Shown one piece after another: positions 46,044 to 57,363 of a DNA stretch of 64,000 nt (positions within the stretch are counted from its first letter, which is position 1; each line of letters opens with the position of its first letter). Source of the DNA: Hedera helix (Eukaryota; Streptophyta; Magnoliopsida; Apiales; Araliaceae); the NCBI GenBank assembly GCA_947179155.2, contig OX359264.1, positions 1,121,001 through 1,185,000 on the forward strand, written 5' to 3'. Under the pieces are notes generated by a model, which was not told where the DNA came from, searched no databases, and worked only from the letters and a program-made list of their open reading frames with translations. A program made the translations under genes and the position numbers.

Positions 46044-48220
46044 GGGAGGGAGAGACAGAAATTAAATAATGAAATCAATTAATTACGAGTAGCTAGTTTG
46101 ATTTGTATATTTATATCAATCACCAACTTGTAAGATTTGATTTACTCCATCCTTCACTGCCAGACTTTGTACATATAGCACTTCAATCTTGAAATTTGGA
46201 TGAGAAAACCTCTATTTTTGCAAACAGCCACGACATTTGACGTCACCAATAATTCCAAATCAGAAAGAAATTAAAGAAAGAAATATTCAAATTATTTAAT
46301 GTTCTAGTATGATTTTCAACAATGCTAAGGTTACAAGGGCCATAAGCAAACTCATTACCTTGACCCAACTAACTCATCACCTATCTCACCCCTATCGTTA
46401 ACCCCTTCCTCTTCACAAGGGCCATAAGCCCAGCTACATAGAAGAAAATACATCATGTTAACAACACACAAACCAGCAAGCACCCAATAATAGTAATCAT
46501 AATGACCTTGGTTAATCTTGCTCGAAATCCAACTCGGCTTCCCTCCACTTTTTGTAACATTATCCACAATATTTAGTATAGTATAAAACTCGCTAACAAG
46601 TTTGCAGCAGACATGCCAACTCCTTGCAGAGCAGTAGCTATGCTAGACATGCTTCTAGGGAACTCAGAGTAGTAGAACTCATTTTGCGCCACTAGGTTAA
46701 GAGCATCTCCGATGCCACCCAGGCAGTTTGGCAGTATGAGCCACATTGTTGACTTGTTTACTACTGCTTGTGGGTCACCAGAAAATCCTTCCATGATTGC
46801 AATTCCCCTTCGGATAAACTCTATAATTGCTGTCACAGCCATGGTCAAGATAGACAAGAATAGCCCAATCCCCATTCTTTGTTTAGCGGTGAGATGAACA
46901 GGTTTTCCCATGATTTTTGATGCAAGGGGGAGGATTAAGTGGTCATATAGAGCAATCCATAGCGTGATCGAAATGACGGTAAACATGCCAAAAGAACCTG
47001 CAGGGATTTCGAACCCTAAAGTAACATGTCGATCCATGAACATTGCTTGGACTACCTGAAAAGTGGGTTGACTCAGAGTAACAGAGATTATCAATCCTGT
47101 TGACCACAGTGGGATCACCTTCAATAATGCCTTTAGCTCTTCTACTTCATCTACTGTACAAAGACTCCATGAGTCGGAAATTCTTCCATCAGCAGTCAAG
47201 TATTGTTGAGGATCTCTAACAATGCACATAAACCTAAAAATAAACATGATGATATATTACTCTCATGCTTTGAGTGTGAAAAACAAATGTTTAGAAACAA
47301 ATAGCATAGTGCAGTTAGTAGCAAATGTCTCAGATAAACAAATAAACAGTAGAACTCCCAGATGATGGTAGACTCCTGTACTTGAATTCTCGATGGGTAA
47401 ATATTGACTAAGAAATATAATGTGGAGAATGTAGTATAACATTGATAACGTAATGATACCTCAATTTCTCGCTTGGGACAAAAAGCGATGATCCCTTCTT
47501 GTGATGGTACACCATACTTGTGCTTTCTGATGCTAACGTCAAATGTCTGTTTTTGTAGGCTGCTACCATCACTTGAACAAAGCCAGTAAGCAAGTTTGTT
47601 TTATCCTTGTAACTTGATGTAGAATGGAGAAGCCAAAAAGAATGATAGAACTGACAGAAACATGAGCACAACAGGAACTCCAAAACCAATTGCCCACCCC
47701 AAGTAATCTTTGAATATATACAACACAAGTTAAAGAAATGACCACTGCAAGTGAGGCACAAGCATAATACCAGCAGAAGTGGCTCTCCAAGGCAGCCATA
47801 CCTTTCAGGTTGCCTGGCTTGATCAGTTGATCTGCACCAAAGGCTAAGGAATATGACCTGATGCCCCCAGCAATCATGGACATGAGTCCAAAGGAAAAAC
47901 ATAAGAAAATCACTTGGGAAGTTGTAGAGGAGCTGCAGCTGGTGCTAGAATCAATGCAAGGAGGAGGCCTTTCTTGTGGAATCATGGTTGTTGACCATAA
48001 TAGAATCATAATAGAATCATCCCCTTAAACACAAGAAATTAATCCCATCGTGTTCTTATTTTCAACAAGTATATAATTTCTATCAATTTGGAAAAGAGAA
48101 ACAAATAATTTTAGGCATGGATTAAGAGAATAACACAGAATAATAGTAGGGAGGGCAGAAGATGCTTAACTTTTGAAGCTAAAATTGATGCAAACAGGTT
48201 AATGATATAAAGTCTCAGTA

Positions 48221-48358
48221 AGGGAGAGGTCAAATGGTCAAACCTTGCCAACCCCAAGGGTACCCACACAAGATAATGCTGGGATTTGCCCGGTGCAAGG
48301 TTCTTGCGGGGGGGACATGAGTCGAATGCTCTAAGAAGTTCGGATACGCACGATTGTA

Positions 48359-48394
<36 letters not shown>

Positions 48395-48411
48395 ACACGT
48401 ACACACACACT
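48221..48411. mobile_element. SINE-like insertion with AT/AC tail in intron 2 of copy F
   Basis: Genes C and E read straight from CTCAGTAA to the following CTCCTTCAG region; F has about 190 extra bases. The insert has weak resemblance to polymerase III A and B boxes (GTCAAATGGT and GAGTCGAATGC, widely spaced) and ends in (AT)n(AC)n. The insertion is certain; the SINE label is tentative. Confidence 0.4.
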
Positions 48412-48563
48412 CTATTCTCAATAGTTCAGCTCCTTCAGAATTTAGGGTCTCAAACTTTAGGACAATATAAATAGTTACACAGTACTAGTAAACCATCCAA
48501 GGGACCAAAAATGCCAGCAGACTAATGGTACAAAGCCTCAATAATTAGTAACGAATCCTCACT

Positions 48564-48707
48564 ATTATAGCTCCTTAAAAGAAATAGGATCTCAAACTGG
48601 TAGCAGTGGATTACATCCATATTTATGTTCATCATATTATAGCTCCTTAAAAGAAATAGGATCTCAAACTGGTAGCAGTGAATTACATCCATATTTATTT
48701 TCATTAT
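48564..48707. repeat. two-copy 72-bp tandem repeat in intron 2 of copy F
   Basis: Units start at 48564 and 48636 with ATTATAGCTCCTTAAAAG. C and E carry one related unit. Confidence 0.9.
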
Positions 48708-49400
48708 GATGAACGTTGTGAATGAGATTTTCTTCCTGTCTACCTAATTTCAGCATCTCTCTCCCTCCCAATCTGATTTCTCCCTAATTGCATTATGCTT
48801 CACAACCTTGGCCTGACAAATTGAACCCAATCTTGACCCAAAAGCTTGCCAGTGGGTCCTAAGTTCATCCATAAATTAACTCATCCCACTTATCTTTTTT
48901 AGCGAATGTGGAATGTCTGACTTTTCCCAACAATCTCCACCTAGCGGGTGACACAACCACTGAATATTATTAAATAATGTGCTAGACTAACATGTATCTC
49001 TATGATCAAATCCAGTATTTGGAAGTGAGCTGTTTACTCTAAAAAGGCCCCTGGTATACACCAGAAATAATACCAAGTATTCTTGTATTCCAGCAAAGCC
49101 TTGAATCCTACAACACTGATTTCTGAGTTGACACGGACTGTGGGTTTCGTGCAATGAGCTCAAGGGTCAGCTCAAGTAGCAGTGAACTCCTTAACAAGTG
49201 CCTACAGTAGCTATCTGTCAAGGTTCCAAAACTCCTCATAAGCACTTCAGGGCTCACACCCAAATGGTAATAACAAGTTACAATCTGTAAATATCTCGAA
49301 AAAGAGAACTTTTCGAACCTACTCGAAGTATGAGAATTTTATTTAATTTCCCTCGATTTCTAAAATTAAAAGCAGAAAATTACGAAACAAAACAGCTAAC

Positions 49401-52400
49401 TGTAATAAACCGGATTATTTTTAATAATCAAATATTAATTTTATTTTTCCTAAAAGTGTAAATGAAAGTTACTAATTTTTTTTATTTCGTTTGGAAAATT
49501 AAATTATTTTAGTAGATAATTAAATAATTGATTTAATTGAAATTAATAAGTTCAATTGGGTTTTGGCAACTCCTATTATTTCCTAGTTATATTTAAAGAG
49601 TGTCAGATATAACTCTAATCCTATTCAAACTTCATTAGTTGAATTTCCAAGTAAATACCTTATATATTCTGCAACTCCTTAAAAAAATCATAATTAATTC
49701 ATCCGATGTCAGAATTGAGTGAATCCAAAGCATATTTTTTCAATATTTGTTGTCCTTATTAATTTTAGAGAGAAAATTTATTTGACACCGTCTTTCTACC
49801 TTGACGAAAACCGCAACCTGTCTTGATTCCCGTCACTGTCCTCAGTTCTAATTTTAGAAATTCATAACTCAGTCATACTCATAATTGTTAAATCGCAAAT
49901 CGTATTGTGTATCGAAAACCAACATATCGTATTTCATATATCGTATCGTGAATCGTATCGTACGATAAAGAAACAAAATAAAAAAAATGTAGTAATATAC
50001 ATTTAAACATATAAACCACAAGTTATTGGATAATCAAGTATATTAGCTTGACTATATATAAAAGTAGTCAAGTAAATATTATTATAGAATAAAAATAAAT
50101 TTTAAAGTTAAACAGCAGCCAAAATACTCAAAATTGATTTATTAGATATTATTTCAGTAATTTTTACAGATTAACTACAAGAAAAAATGAAAATTCAGAT
50201 TCACCTTTAATCTATAAAAGAAAAGAAAATAATTCAAATTAACAAATGGAGATTTATGTATTTACTTATAGAAAGTGTCATGAGAAAAATAGAGCAATAT
50301 TTTAAATAAGATATAATAATCTAAAAAGTGATTAAAGACTCGTGAAGCGACATAAAATATATTTGTGCTAGAAAACCTCTTCAATTGAAATGTTAAATGC
50401 CTTAAAAGTTTTGTTTTTAGTTTTTTGGATTTACATGAAACTTTTTCAAGTTGATTGCTTTTAAAAATATTGTGCATTGTATCGTATCGTAAGAATCGTA
50501 TCGAATCGTAATTGAATCGTACGATACGGTGTCATTTTCGATTCACCCTGCGATACGTATCGAATTGTCTTCGTACCGTACCGTATCGTAAGTTTTGACA
50601 ACTACGATCATATTAACCCCGAATCGAGTGATTCTTGAGCCTATTTTGTATATTTTTTCAAGAGTTACAATTTATGTGAAGATGTTAACAGATTCTAAGG
50701 ACTTTAGAAGACCCGAAAGGCCAATTCTTTACTGCATTGAAGAAAGACGAACAAAGAACGTAAATATTATTTTGTATTTTGATTGTAAGTTTAGTTATGC
50801 GGGTTTTATATTAGAGATTATTTTAAAACAAAATATAGACATATAATTAGATAACATGGTAATCGGAAAAGAGAATATGAATTTATATAAAGGTATATAA
50901 ATCGATTGAATGTAAAAGTTAAAATTTGAAAATCTGTTTATATTAATTTAAGGTTTATTATGTGGATTATATCTCCAAATCTGACCGTTGGATCGTTATA
51001 AATTTTGAATATGTTATACTTATTTAAGCTAAGAATATTATCACCAATTTTGAATCGTTAAAGTGTAGTATTTTATTTATTATGAATTTTAAGAAGTGGC
51101 TGGTTTGGAGTTTTTGTAGCAAAATTTTCAGCAGTGAGTTCTAATATTTAAAAATAGACGATTTGAGTGATTCTTGAGGCTAAACTGGATTATTTGAAGT
51201 CTAATTTCTGTAAAAATTAATTGATTTAAAAAATAATTATAAAATCAGACTAATATGAGCAATACAATGGACTGATGTCATAAAAATAATTTATCATATT
51301 GGGGTTTTAAGATTTCTTAACTTTTGCTATTACTTTTTATATTTTGGCGTATTGAGAAATGATCTAAGGCGAATCATTCAAAGCACCTTGAATAGATTAA
51401 AAAGTTTTTTGAAGTTGTTAGTTTGAATTGTATACTTAATTTGAAATGAATATGTTTAGATAGTGAATAAGATTTTGTATTTGATATCACTGGCATTTGT
51501 GATTAAAATTTTGTGGAGTGTGCTATAAGTGGATTTGATTATCAGGTACGGATTCCGAACTCCGCTCCTTCGATTATTGTTGCATTCTCTATATCTCCGT
51601 CATTCGTTACTTTTTCCTTATATTTTTACTGACACTATTGAATAAAAGTTTGATCTTTGATACGTTGACTTTATTTGTAATTTAAATTTTTTTCCTTCTA
51701 TTATAATTTAAAAAGATTCTATAGTTCTTTAGCAATACTCTCATTATATTGATTTATTTGTTTTGCTAATCGTTCATAATTTGGTACTCGCTTAATTGTT
51801 TCATTTCTAGTCAAATCCTTGCTTTGCTTTATTTTGGTCTAGATTTTGAATTTCGTATTTTGTACTCTTTTGAAAAAAAAATATCGAGCATAGAATTTTG
51901 TTGATCTTTGTAGAGCGGTACATGTTACCTTCTTTAGGAGACATTGTGTTTATGATTTGATTTGGTTCAACATGTACGTTTAGAATCTTTTTGTCGATAT
52001 TGTGTCGCATCTATTGTGACACTATATCTTTAGTGGAATAAGTGATAGAGTATACCTGAGCTATAATCACCTGTGAGGGTAACACATGCATATCCTCTTG
52101 GCACCGAGGCATGATACCTTCCATGGTAATGTGATCAGCCACGACGTATCCTTTTGTGTGTTCTGAGTGTGAGCTTTGGTCATTTGATATATTTGTTTAG
52201 GATGCATATGGGTTGGCCCTAGTTATCTATCTTGTTTTGTTGATTGGTGATATTGTGCTGAACATACTTTTTGATTTTGCATACATTTGAATTCGCAGTC
52301 CGATGTGTGATTTGTCTGTGTGACAGTATTTTAACTTACATGTGGCAAAATATATATATATTTTGTTTTGAACTCGATATGAAATCACAAATTACCCACT

Positions 52401-52705
52401 TTCATTTGGCCTTCTATTTGATTTCATTAATTATGTTAGATCAGTTATACTCTTTTTCTGGCAGGTTTGTAGAGGCGATTTAAGATTTCGTGTGAAAAGA
52501 GGTACCTTTAACCATCTAGATTGATTTGATTTTTGGTTTTAATTAATTTTGATTACTGTGTAAATTTTGGAGAATTTTATTTAATTTATTTATGAATTTT
52601 AGATTATTAAAAAAAATTAAATGTGTTAGTGCTCTGTTTACTTTTTTGAGATTTATTGTATTTTGAAAATGACCTCCCTTTCTTTTTCGGGAAGGGTGTA
52701 TTACA
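49401..52705 (+). mobile_element. 3.3-kb solo LTR in intron 2 of copy F
   Basis: A perfect 5-bp duplication CTAAC (49396-49400 and 52706-52710) flanks a segment with TG...CA ends: TGTAATAAACCGG at the start, GGGAAGGGTGTATTACA at the end. No gag or pol. The flanking intron matches genes C/E up to about 49400. Its start resembles that of the solo LTR at 21523-25398, but the ends differ, so they are different families. It carries a nested hAT-like element. Confidence 0.85.
49880..50606. mobile_element. hAT-like MITE with CGTATCGTA subterminal repeats
   Basis: 727 bp. Ends CATAATTGTTAAAT and (reversed) CGTAGTTGTCAAAA are inverted repeats. Flanks GTCATACT and ATCATATT agree at 6 of 8 bases. Both ends are packed with ATCGTATCGTA motifs. 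AT-rich interior without transposase. Confidence 0.75.
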
Positions 52706-52728
52706 CTAACAATATGTCAAATTGGAGC

Positions 52729-52779
52729 TTATTTAATTTATTTATGAATTTTAGATTATTAAAAAAAATTAAATATGTT
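52729..52779. repeat. 51-bp copy of LTR sequence at the truncation point of F exon 2
   Basis: Almost identical (one visible difference) to 52577-52627 inside the neighbouring solo LTR. It lies 18 bp outside the LTR target duplication and abuts the broken end of exon 2. Confidence 0.85.
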
Positions 52780-53135
52780 GGTAAGGAATCAGCAAGAAAA
52801 GCCCCAATAACCGGCAAGAAATTGATGGCTGATGACCAGATATTGATTGTGTTGGTTCCACTGACCATATCCATATGATACTCATTCTTCAAGTACAAAA
52901 TCATGTTTGATGCCAACCCAAAACTTGCTACTTTCTCAAATGCTTCATTTACTGTACCCAAAAAAATGTCAAAGATATGAGACCCTCGTTTTGGGACAGA
53001 AAGATTAATGGGTGTGTAATACTTACCTATGATGAATGGCAGAGTTCTGATGCCACCCAATTCCCTTGATTTCATGGTGCCCAAGAGAGGCTTTTCCATT
53101 GTCTCCATCACTTCATCTGAATTAGCAATCTCCAT

Positions 53136-53248
53136 TAGTTCGCCCTAATTTTTCTTTATTTGCAAATAAAATGATACTGTTGTAAGAGTGGTAGTGCTAG
53201 AGGAGAGCGGGAGAAATAGTCTGATATAGAAAATGCGTGGACTCTTGT
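53136..53248. promoter_or_regulatory. 5' flank of copy F
   Basis: Short upstream region sharing TTTATTTGCA with the flanks of C and E just before the ATG. No confident TATA box. Confidence 0.3.
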
Positions 53249-53512
53249 GCTACATTTGGATCGAATATGAAATGGATAGAGGAATAGGACAGAGAAATAA
53301 ATGGAATATAAAATAAAATGATTCATTTAATTTCACTCATAATGAATGAGTTATTTTATATATTTTTTTAAAGAAATAAAATTTATAAATTTGGGAGGAA
53401 TGAGAATGGTCCATTTTATTCTAACACAGAAACTAAACACAATTATTTATTTATTTATTTATATAAATGAGTGATTTTATTCTCACCTTCATTTCTCTAA
53501 TTCAAATGTAGC
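53249..53512. mobile_element. MITE-like inverted-repeat element
   Basis: 264 bp. GCTACATTTGGATCGA at the left end and GCTACATTTGAATTAG reading in from the right. Interior with repeated AATGAGTGA-like motifs. No clear target duplication. Confidence 0.4.
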
Positions 53513-53829
53513 ATTGGGGTTACGTTTTTCTTTTATTTTAGAGACAAGTCTACATACACAATGATGAGCATATTTTATATATATTAATTTCTCCAAAAAT
53601 AAATTTATTAGTTAAGTTTTATGTTAATTTTATTTTAATTGTACTTATTTTGGTGAACAGGTTAAGAAGTTACATAAATAAAAATAAACCCCAATTTTGA
53701 ATCCAAGTTCATCCCATGTGAAGAAATATTTTAGTACGTCCAAACTGGCAAACAGGCAAGGCTTGGCTGGTTCAATGGCCGGTAGTTGAAAATCCAATAA
53801 CCAATCAGGAGAAAACATGTAATTAATAC

Positions 53830-54039
53830 TAAGGTAGTGTTTGATAAGGTCTGAATGCTCTTAATAGTCAGCCTCTTAGAGGCATAATGTTGTTTGTTAA
53901 AAAAAAAAAAAATTCAATGTCTCTAAATGGTTGAGATACAAAATCAAATCTAAACTATTAAGAGGAGTATCTTAATGAACTTGACAAAAATATCCTGTTC
54001 AATATTAACAAATTCCTTTTATATCCAACACTCAAACCC

Positions 54040-54093
<54 letters not shown>

Positions 54094-54304
54094 GTAGTAG
54101 TAGTAGTAGTACTATTATTAATATAATTATTATTATTTTTATAATAATAATAATTATTATTAATTATAATTATTATTATAATAATAATTATTATTTTTAT
54201 TAATATTATAATTATTATTATTATTATTTTTATAATTATTATTATTATTATTATAATAATTATAATTATGATTATGATTACTATTATAATTATTATTATC
54301 ATAA

Positions 54305-54340
<36 letters not shown>

Positions 54341-54526
54341 GTACTATCATTAATATAATTATTATTATTTTTATAATAATTATTATTATTATAATTAATA
54401 TTATTATTATTAATTATAATTATTATTAGTATAATTATTATTTTTATTAATATTATAATAATAATTATTATTATTTTTATAATAATTATTATTATTATAA
54501 TTATTATTATCATAATTTTTATTATA

Positions 54527-54562
<36 letters not shown>

Positions 54563-54661
54563 ATTAGTACTGTTATTAATATAATTATTATTATTTTTAT
54601 AATAATTATTATTATTTTTATAATTATTATTATTATTATAATTAATATTATTATTATTAAT

Positions 54662-54694
<33 letters not shown>

Positions 54695-54893
54695 TATTAT
54701 TATTATTATTATTATTATAATGTTCAACTGTTCATATGGTTAAAATGGTAAAATGCTGTTATTCAAACATCTGAAAAAATTGATTTTCAAATAACATTTT
54801 TTCATTCAGATACAATTTTATTCAGATGCTCTATATTATTCAAATGTCTAAATTATTCAGATCTTAACAAAAAAATTTATCAACCACCACCTA
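53830..54893. mobile_element. MITE-like element hosting a large ATT minisatellite
   Basis: Left end TAAGGTAGTGTTTGATAAGG and, read in from the right, TTAGGTGGTGGTTGATAAAT are inverted repeats, each followed by ATCTGAAT/GTCTGAAT-type motifs common in plant hAT MITEs. Flanks do not form a convincing target duplication. Confidence 0.55.
54039..54722. repeat. ATT-rich minisatellite with ~230-bp higher-order units
   Basis: Mostly ATT/AAT triplets, but three AGTACT landmarks near 54108, 54340 and 54566, each followed by an ATTAATATAATTATTATT-type segment, define repeats of roughly 226-232 bp. The Ile/Asn/Tyr-rich open frames across it are artefacts. Confidence 0.9.
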
Positions 54894-55605
54894 AGTATAT
54901 ACTACTTCACGGTGATGCTTCTGTACCAACAAATTTAATTCAATTAGAAATGGATTGTAATACCCTATTACCCTTCATCAACGTTGTGAGATAAGTTAGA
55001 AGAAGCTTGAAGGAAAAATATCAGTTGCAACTGAAGCTTATAAAAAGTGGGGATTGTAGCGCTGTAGAATGGTAATCGATACAGTCGTACATAGGGGCGA
55101 AGCAGTGCATCATGTATTTTGAATATTCTTATTATTCATTTGATTGAGTTTAATTAAATTATTTCATTCATAATATAATATATTTTGAATAATTTCAATT
55201 AATTTAATTTAATTCGAGTTGTGATTTAAACGTATTAAATAAGAACTAAGATTATTTACTTTTTAAATAATGGATATATATAATGCTTTGCTCTTATACA
55301 TTAAATCTAGAAAAATAAGAATTTACAAAAAAATATATTTTTGTGAACTTAAATGAAAAATCTTGAAAAAGTATTGAATTGATTTTTAAATTACTATTCT
55401 GAATACATGGAATTAATAATGAATTGTAAGACGAACATAATTAATATTTATGGATTTCGAACCTCGGAACTTTTTTTCATTGAGTTAGTCATTTAATTAG
55501 TATTGTTAATTTGATTTTAGTAATAATTATTTCAAATTGGTTTTTCGTTAACTAGATTAGAATTGAATATAATTTAGATTTAATTAATTATTCAATAATT
55601 CTGGT
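54894..55605. other. unassigned AT-rich DNA
   Basis: No gene. May include the body of the LTR whose tail lies at 55606-55690. Confidence 0.4.
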
Positions 55606-55690
55606 GGGATCGACCTCATACTTTGTATAAAGCTATTTTGCAATAGATTTGTGCGCTTGCGAGTATTTTTATAAATTTAAGCACAACACA
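55606..55690 (+). repeat. LTR tail relic
   Basis: Contains GGGATCGACCTCATACTTTG followed by GTGCGCTTGCGAG and ends in CACAACA. The LTRs of the Athila-like element end with the same arrangement (GGGATCGAC, then GTGCTTGCGA). No primer site follows, so this is a fragment or solo LTR. Confidence 0.35.
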
Positions 55691-55994
55691 ACATCCAAAT
55701 ATAAAATTAAACACTACATTCATTTCAACCATTAAAAAGAAAGTGATGTATTGTTTATTTTAAATTTATAATAAAAAATGCTACTTAATATTTATTTTTG
55801 ATTCAAAAAAATCAAAGCAAAATTCAGTTGATACGAAAAAAGAATGAAAACATCAAAAATCAAATAAAATTAAAAATATGCGAAATTAAAAATATGAAAA
55901 TAAAAACAATTATTAAACATTTTAACTTTTTTGTTACATATGTAGGGAGTAGTTTTCTATATGAGCTATCAAAATAGTAACAAGTAGTTGTGAT

Positions 55995-56455
55995 TAGGGG
56001 TGTTCAAATTTTTTAATTTTTTCGATTTTTTACCGAATCGATCGGTATCAGTTTTTTCGGTACCGATTTTTTCGGTTTCAATTTTTTCGATTTTTTATAT
56101 TTTTCGGTATCGGTAGCGGTATGGGCATTTTTGAATTTCAGTTCGATTCGGTATACCGAAAGAACCGTATTACATAATATAATAATAAATTTATATTAAT
56201 TATTATATAATTAATAATAAATATATATATTATTATATATATATAATAATATATATAATTAATAATAATTATATATATTGCTAATCGGTAAAAATCGAAA
56301 ATCGAATCGAAAAAACCAAACCGAATTTGTACCGAATCGGTACCGAAACCGGTAATTTGGTTCGGTTTTCGGTTCTTGTTTTAGCGGTAATTTCGATTCG
56401 GTACCGGTTCGATTTTTTCGGTACCGGTTCGATTTTTTACCGATGGATACCCCTA
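55995..56455. mobile_element. hAT-type MITE with TCGGTACCG repeats
   Basis: 461 bp with a perfect 8-bp target duplication GTTGTGAT (55987-55994 and 56456-56463) and inverted ends TAGGGGTGTTCAAA / TAGGGGTATCCATC. The interior is repeated TTTTTTCGGTACCGGTTCG and an AT core. The 73-codon open frame crossing its right end is spurious. Confidence 0.88.
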
Positions 56456-56463
56456 GTTGTGAT

Positions 56464-57363
56464 AGCTCAAAAAGTTTTCAAAATAGCTTGTGATTGTGAT
56501 TGTGATTGTGATTGTGAAGGTGACAAAGAGCTGCTATCCATAAAATAAATTACAAGTGGCCCTCCAATTCAATTTTGGGGCAGATGTCAATTTTCTTTGA
56601 GCAATGACTCTTCATTTGATGATGCATTTTTATTGTTATTTTTGGAAAAGAAGAATTTTTCTTCTATTTTTTTTTCAAAACAAAATTCACAAATATCAAT
56701 CTGAAATTTAATATGTTATCATTTGATCTCCAAAATCAAATTATATCTCTAATTTTATAACCAAAAAAGTATATAATTTTTTTGTTTATTTTACGAAAAT
56801 CACTTAAAATTAAAGATATCGACTTTTCATTTGATGAACATTATGACACGTATGAAACACGTGCCCTTATTATTATTATTATTATTATCATTATTATTAT
56901 TAATTGTAAACTAGTAATGATAAAGTATCTTAAATTAAATTTAAGACCTTGATATTTCATGTTTCATACTTGTTACGTTACGTGATGTGAAGTAAAGTAG
57001 GTAATTATTTGCTCTTATTATATACTTGAGAATATTAACTTTGAGAATTAATCTGTTATTAATAATTTATCCTACTTGCTCTGAATTATATACTTGAGCT
57101 TTGTAGTTTTTCTGTTTAGAACAACTTTAGATATGTGGTTGACTGGTAGTTAGTTTGATTTTTAAATAAAAAATATGTTTGATTAGGTGCCATATTATGG
57201 TTAGAATTTTAATATAATTCCTTTTCCTCATGAATAAAATAAATTCATGTAAAATTTAAATTTAAAAATATTTGAAATTAACTTCAAAAGAAATAGCATC
57301 ATACAATAAAAATTAACTGATACATACTTGAAAGAGATTAAGCAAGAGTAATTAGCAAGTTCA
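56464..57363. other. AT-rich 3' flank of gene E
   Basis: Contains a short (ATT)n run near 56870-56900. From about 57290 it matches the 3' flank of gene C. No gene. Confidence 0.5.

Larger units (their letters stand above)
46355..53135 (-). pseudogene. NPF1-like transporter pseudogene (copy F)
   Basis: Exon 1 (53027-53135) is intact (MEIANSDEVM to LPFII). Exon 2 (from 52951) keeps NEAFEKVASFGLASNMILYL but breaks off after GAFLADS near 52784, losing its last ~50 bp and donor. Exon 3 (47460-48023) has an 11-bp duplication at its start and a one-base insertion near 47705. Exon 4 (46355-47233) lacks about three codons at its start and has a 5-bp duplication near 46578 that shifts frame before a still readable C-terminus (NINQGHYDYYYWVL-like to GDELVGSR). 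Subtype C/E. Intron 2 is swollen by a solo LTR. Not able to encode a full transporter. Confidence 0.88.

Noticed and set aside
46355..48023. F exons 3-4 as a functional alternative gene starting at the second ATG (48009)
   Set aside because: A frameshift near 47705 and a 5-bp duplication in exon 4 still break it, and exon 2 is truncated.
53958..54727. Long Ile/Asn/Tyr open frames on the minus strand
   Set aside because: Artefact of the ATT minisatellite; no initiation context or protein-like composition.
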